From NCBI GenBank assembly GCA_031553395.1, contig JAVBLR010000003.1, positions 62,001 to 126,000 of the forward strand: DNA of 64,000 nucleotides, given 5' to 3'. The first letter of the stretch is position 1; every line of letters starts with the position of its first letter. The notes under the pieces were generated by a model. That model had not been told where the DNA came from and did not search any database. It saw only the letters and a list, made by a program, of their open reading frames with translations. Source of the stretch: WRGA01 sp031553395 (GTDB lineage Bacteria; Bacteroidota; Bacteroidia; Bacteroidales; WRGA01). A program made the translations under genes and the position numbers. Positions 61,837 through 64,000 of the stretch are shown piece by piece.

Positions 61837-62565
61837 TTAAAAACCAAAAGTATACCCTACCGTATAAAAGACATTGTTTCCATACGGCGAATAATCATCC
61901 TGAATCACATCATATTGTAACATCATAACCATTCCACCTACATTGCCTACAGGAAAACGAACCCCGGCGCCAATTACAAGAGCAGGTACAAATCTGTTAT
62001 CAGAAACTTCATATCCGGGATATTTATCTTTTCCCCATAAATAATTAGCTTCAGGCTGAACAGCCAAAATAATATTTCGAATAGGATAAACCTGTGCAAA
62101 TAGGTTTATTCCGGCATAACTACGAGAGTATTCGTAATTATAATAATCACTGTTCAAATAAGTATAAGTAAGTCCCAATCCTGCGGCAAAATACTGATTA
62201 AAAGCATATCCTACTTGTGGAGAAATATCAACCAATGTATAATCGCCGAATTGTAATCCCAAATTACCCCCAAAGAATAATTTATTTTTATCGAATGATG
62301 ATTTGGTTTGCGTAGGAATTGATGATTTGGATTTGCTTGCAGATGAATTAGTTACCCGCTGATTTCCGTACCTGTTTTGTGTAGAAGAATTCGAACTTCT
62401 GATTGTATCGTAACGAAATGACGGTTCCCCATATACAGGGCTTTGCGGAGTATTCCTGTTTGCAGGAGTATTCGTCCTTATTGTGTCGTAACGAAAAGCT
62501 TGTTGTGCATTTGCTGTCAACAGAAAAATAAAACTACTTGCTATGGTTAAGACGATATGCTTCAT
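61837..62565 (-). CDS. Outer-membrane beta-barrel protein (OmpA/OMP_b-brl type)
   Basis: This 242-residue protein has a signal peptide (IVLTIASSFIFLLTANAQQ) and a Ser/Asn/Thr-rich linker with a repeated phrase (FRYDTIRTN at 24 and FRYDTIRSS at 50). An eight-stranded barrel domain starts at about residue 95 (LFFGGNLGLQFGDYTLVDISPQVGYAFNQYFAAGLGLTYTY) and ends with the C-terminal aromatic FYTVGYTFGF. Such small barrels are common outer-membrane proteins; no enzyme motif is seen. It converges on the duplicated secreted protein gene, 7 bases apart. A well-formed promoter lies upstream. Confidence 0.88.
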   Translation of the reverse strand: MKHIVLTIASSFIFLLTANAQQAFRYDTIRTNTPANRNTPQSPVYGEPSFRYDTIRSSNSSTQNRYGNQRVTNSSASKSKSSIPTQTKSSFDKNKLFFGGNLGLQFGDYTLVDISPQVGYAFNQYFAAGLGLTYTYLNSDYYNYEYSRSYAGINLFAQVYPIRNIILAVQPEANYLWGKDKYPGYEVSDNRFVPALVIGAGVRFPVGNVGGMVMMLQYDVIQDDYSPYGNNVFYTVGYTFGF

Positions 62566-62607
62566 ATTCGTATTTATTTATGTTAAAGGACAAACTTAAA
62601 TCATCAA

Positions 62608-62638
62608 CAAAAGTATACATGTTTTTTTAAAATACAAA
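62608..62638 (-). promoter_or_regulatory. Promoter of the beta-barrel protein gene
   Basis: On the minus strand TTTG (62638-62635), 19 bases, TACTTTTG (62615-62608) matches the Bacteroidetes promoter. A second TAnnTTTG (TAAGTTTG) is at 62591-62598. The leader is about 35-45 bases. Confidence 0.7.
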
Positions 62639-62682
62639 TTTATTGTTCCCTTCCTATTCATATGGAGATACATCGTTTTTGT

Positions 62683-62690
62683 TATCTTTG
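62683..62690 (+). promoter_or_regulatory. -7 box of ligA
   Basis: TATCTTTG matches TAnnTTTG and is 30 bases before the ligA ATG, with no clear -33. Confidence 0.45.
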
Positions 62691-62720
62691 TAAGTCAGAA
62701 CTGATTTTAAAAAAGAAAAT

Positions 62721-64000
62721 ATGATTGATTTTAAGCAAAGGATACAGGAACTTCGAGATGAACTTCACAAACACAATTATAATTATTATGTTTTATCAAC
62801 CCCTATGATATCTGATTATGAATTTGATCAGAAAATGAAGCAGTTACAGGATCTAGAAGTGGCTCATCCCGAATTGTATGATGCCAATTCTCCTACACAA
62901 CGTGTAGGGAGCGACTTAAATAGCGAGTTTAAACAGATAAAACATCGTTATCCGATGTTGTCGCTGGCGAATACATATTCGGAAGGAGAAATAAGCGACT
63001 TTTATAATCGTGTAAAGAAAGGATTAAACGAAGATTTTGAGATTGTTTGTGAATTAAAATATGATGGAACATCTATTTCTCTGACATACAAAAACGGACT
63101 TCTTGTACAAGCTGTAACCCGTGGAGACGGAATACAAGGTGATGATGTTACAGATAATGTACGTACTATAAAATCAATTCCGTTAAAATTACATGGAAGC
63201 GGTTATCCCGAAGAATTTGAAATACGAGGGGAAATAATGATGCCTTGGAAAGTTTTTGATGCGTTGAATAAAGAACGGGAAGAGCAAGAAGAACCACTGT
63301 TTGCCAATCCCCGGAATGCTGCTGCCGGAACACTAAAATTACTAAATCCTTCTGTCGTGGCAACTCGTCAATTAGATGCTTATTTTTATTATTTATTGGG
63401 TGAGAATTTACCCGGAGATAAACATTATGAAAATCTTCAAAAGGTCAGGGAATGGGGATTTAAGATTCCGGATACAATGAAAAAATGCGCCACATTGGAT
63501 GAAATATATACTTATATTAATTATTGGAATGAAGAACGAAAAAATCTACCGGTGGCTACAGATGGGATTGTATTGAAGGTAAATTCGCTTTTACAACAAA
63601 AGAACCTTGGATTTACGGCAAAATCTCCCCGATGGGCAATTTCGTATAAATTTCAGGCAGAGCAAGCATTAACTACGTTACGTTCGGTTTCTTATCAGGT
63701 TGGCCGGACAGGCACTATAACTCCGGTTGCCAATTTAGATGCTGTTCAATTATCCGGAACTACGGTTAGAAGAGCATCTTTGCATAATGCTGATATAATA
63801 GAAGGGTTGGATTTACATGTATTGGATAAGGTATTCGTAGAGAAAGGAGGCGAAATAATACCCAAAATTGTAGGCGTTGATTTTGATGCTCGGACTTCTG
63901 ATTTAGGTGAAAAGGTAGAATTTATCAAGAATTGTCCAGAATGTGGAACACCTCTTATTCGTTATGAAGGAGAAGCTGCACATTACTGTCCGAATGAAAC
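62721..64000 (+). CDS. ligA: NAD-dependent DNA ligase LigA (3' end beyond the window)
   Basis: The first 426 residues are present. The Ia domain for NAD binding starts YYVLSTPMISDYEFDQKMKQL. The adenylation domain has the nucleophile Lys113 in CELKYDGTSIS, then TRGDGIQGDDVT, EIRGEIMMP, FANPRNAAAGTLK and ATDGIVLKVN. The OB fold and the first Cys pair of the zinc finger (NCPECGTPL) follow. The rest of the zinc finger, the HhH and BRCT domains should lie beyond 64000. It seals nicks during replication and repair. The start at ATG 62721 agrees with the family N-terminus and with a -7 box upstream. Confidence 0.97.
   Translation, partial: MIDFKQRIQELRDELHKHNYNYYVLSTPMISDYEFDQKMKQLQDLEVAHPELYDANSPTQRVGSDLNSEFKQIKHRYPMLSLANTYSEGEISDFYNRVKKGLNEDFEIVCELKYDGTSISLTYKNGLLVQAVTRGDGIQGDDVTDNVRTIKSIPLKLHGSGYPEEFEIRGEIMMPWKVFDALNKEREEQEEPLFANPRNAAAGTLKLLNPSVVATRQLDAYFYYLLGENLPGDKHYENLQKVREWGFKIPDTMKKCATLDEIYTYINYWNEERKNLPVATDGIVLKVNSLLQQKNLGFTAKSPRWAISYKFQAEQALTTLRSVSYQVGRTGTITPVANLDAVQLSGTTVRRASLHNADIIEGLDLHVLDKVFVEKGGEIIPKIVGVDFDARTSDLGEKVEFIKNCPECGTPLIRYEGEAAHYCPNE

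Overview
The window is about 64 kb of an AT-rich Bacteroidales-type (Bacteroidetes) chromosome. The assignment rests on the SusC/SusD pair with a hybrid two-component regulator, a type IX secretion C-terminal domain, type III glutamine synthetase, a GTPase-degenerate EF-G paralogue, lipoproteins with S-C lipoboxes, and promoters of the Bacteroidetes TTTG / TAnnTTTG form. The genus is not determined. No transposase, integrase, rRNA, tRNA or CRISPR array was found.

Layout. 1-594: start of a Wza-like export lipoprotein gene running off the left edge. 985-8.6 kb: radC, an Uup-like ABC-F ATPase, a lipoprotein, and a three-gene envelope operon (TPR protein, DUF4292-like lipoprotein, degenerate EnvC/M23). 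8.8-11.7 kb: two paralogous secreted repeat proteins flanking a T9SS-sorted protein. 11.8-16.5 kb: groES-groEL, and divergently an EF-G2-like protein. 16.6-17.2 kb: the tail of a deaminase-like polymorphic toxin and an ankyrin immunity-like gene. 17.3-28.2 kb: housekeeping genes (rsmE, ybeY, AMP nucleosidase, holA, marC), one compositionally foreign membrane protein, a hybrid kinase, and a small membrane-protein/regulator operon. 28.2-30.4 kb: glnN (GSIII). 30.7-49.0 kb: a pectin-type polysaccharide utilisation locus: susC, susD, surface lipoprotein, GH95, GH28 and CE8 on the minus strand, with a divergent esterase and hybrid two-component regulator. 49.1-52.0 kb: Fur-family regulator and two exopolysaccharide genes. 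52.7-56.6 kb: galM, sugar permease, galK. 56.7-64 kb: mutL, a small membrane protein, speA, an internally duplicated secreted protein, a beta-barrel protein and the start of ligA.

How genes work together. In the PUL, SusC/D and the surface lipoprotein would capture and import pectic fragments. CE8, the esterase, GH28 and GH95 would remove methyl, acetyl, galacturonate and L-fucose/L-galactose groups, under control of the adjacent hybrid regulator. The gal cluster is a self-contained uptake and phosphorylation module.

The most unusual feature is non-coding. At least fourteen intergenic sites carry arrays of degenerate 7-bp (in two cases 8-bp) words, often with a complementary array a short distance away so that they can fold into hairpins. 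The word differs between sites, but the same words recur at distant loci: ACGTTTT/ACGTTAT at three, AAAGGTA/ACCTTTT at two, TTAATTC at three, TGCCAATG at two. They lie next to start or stop codons, one between groES and groEL. I know of no named element with this architecture.
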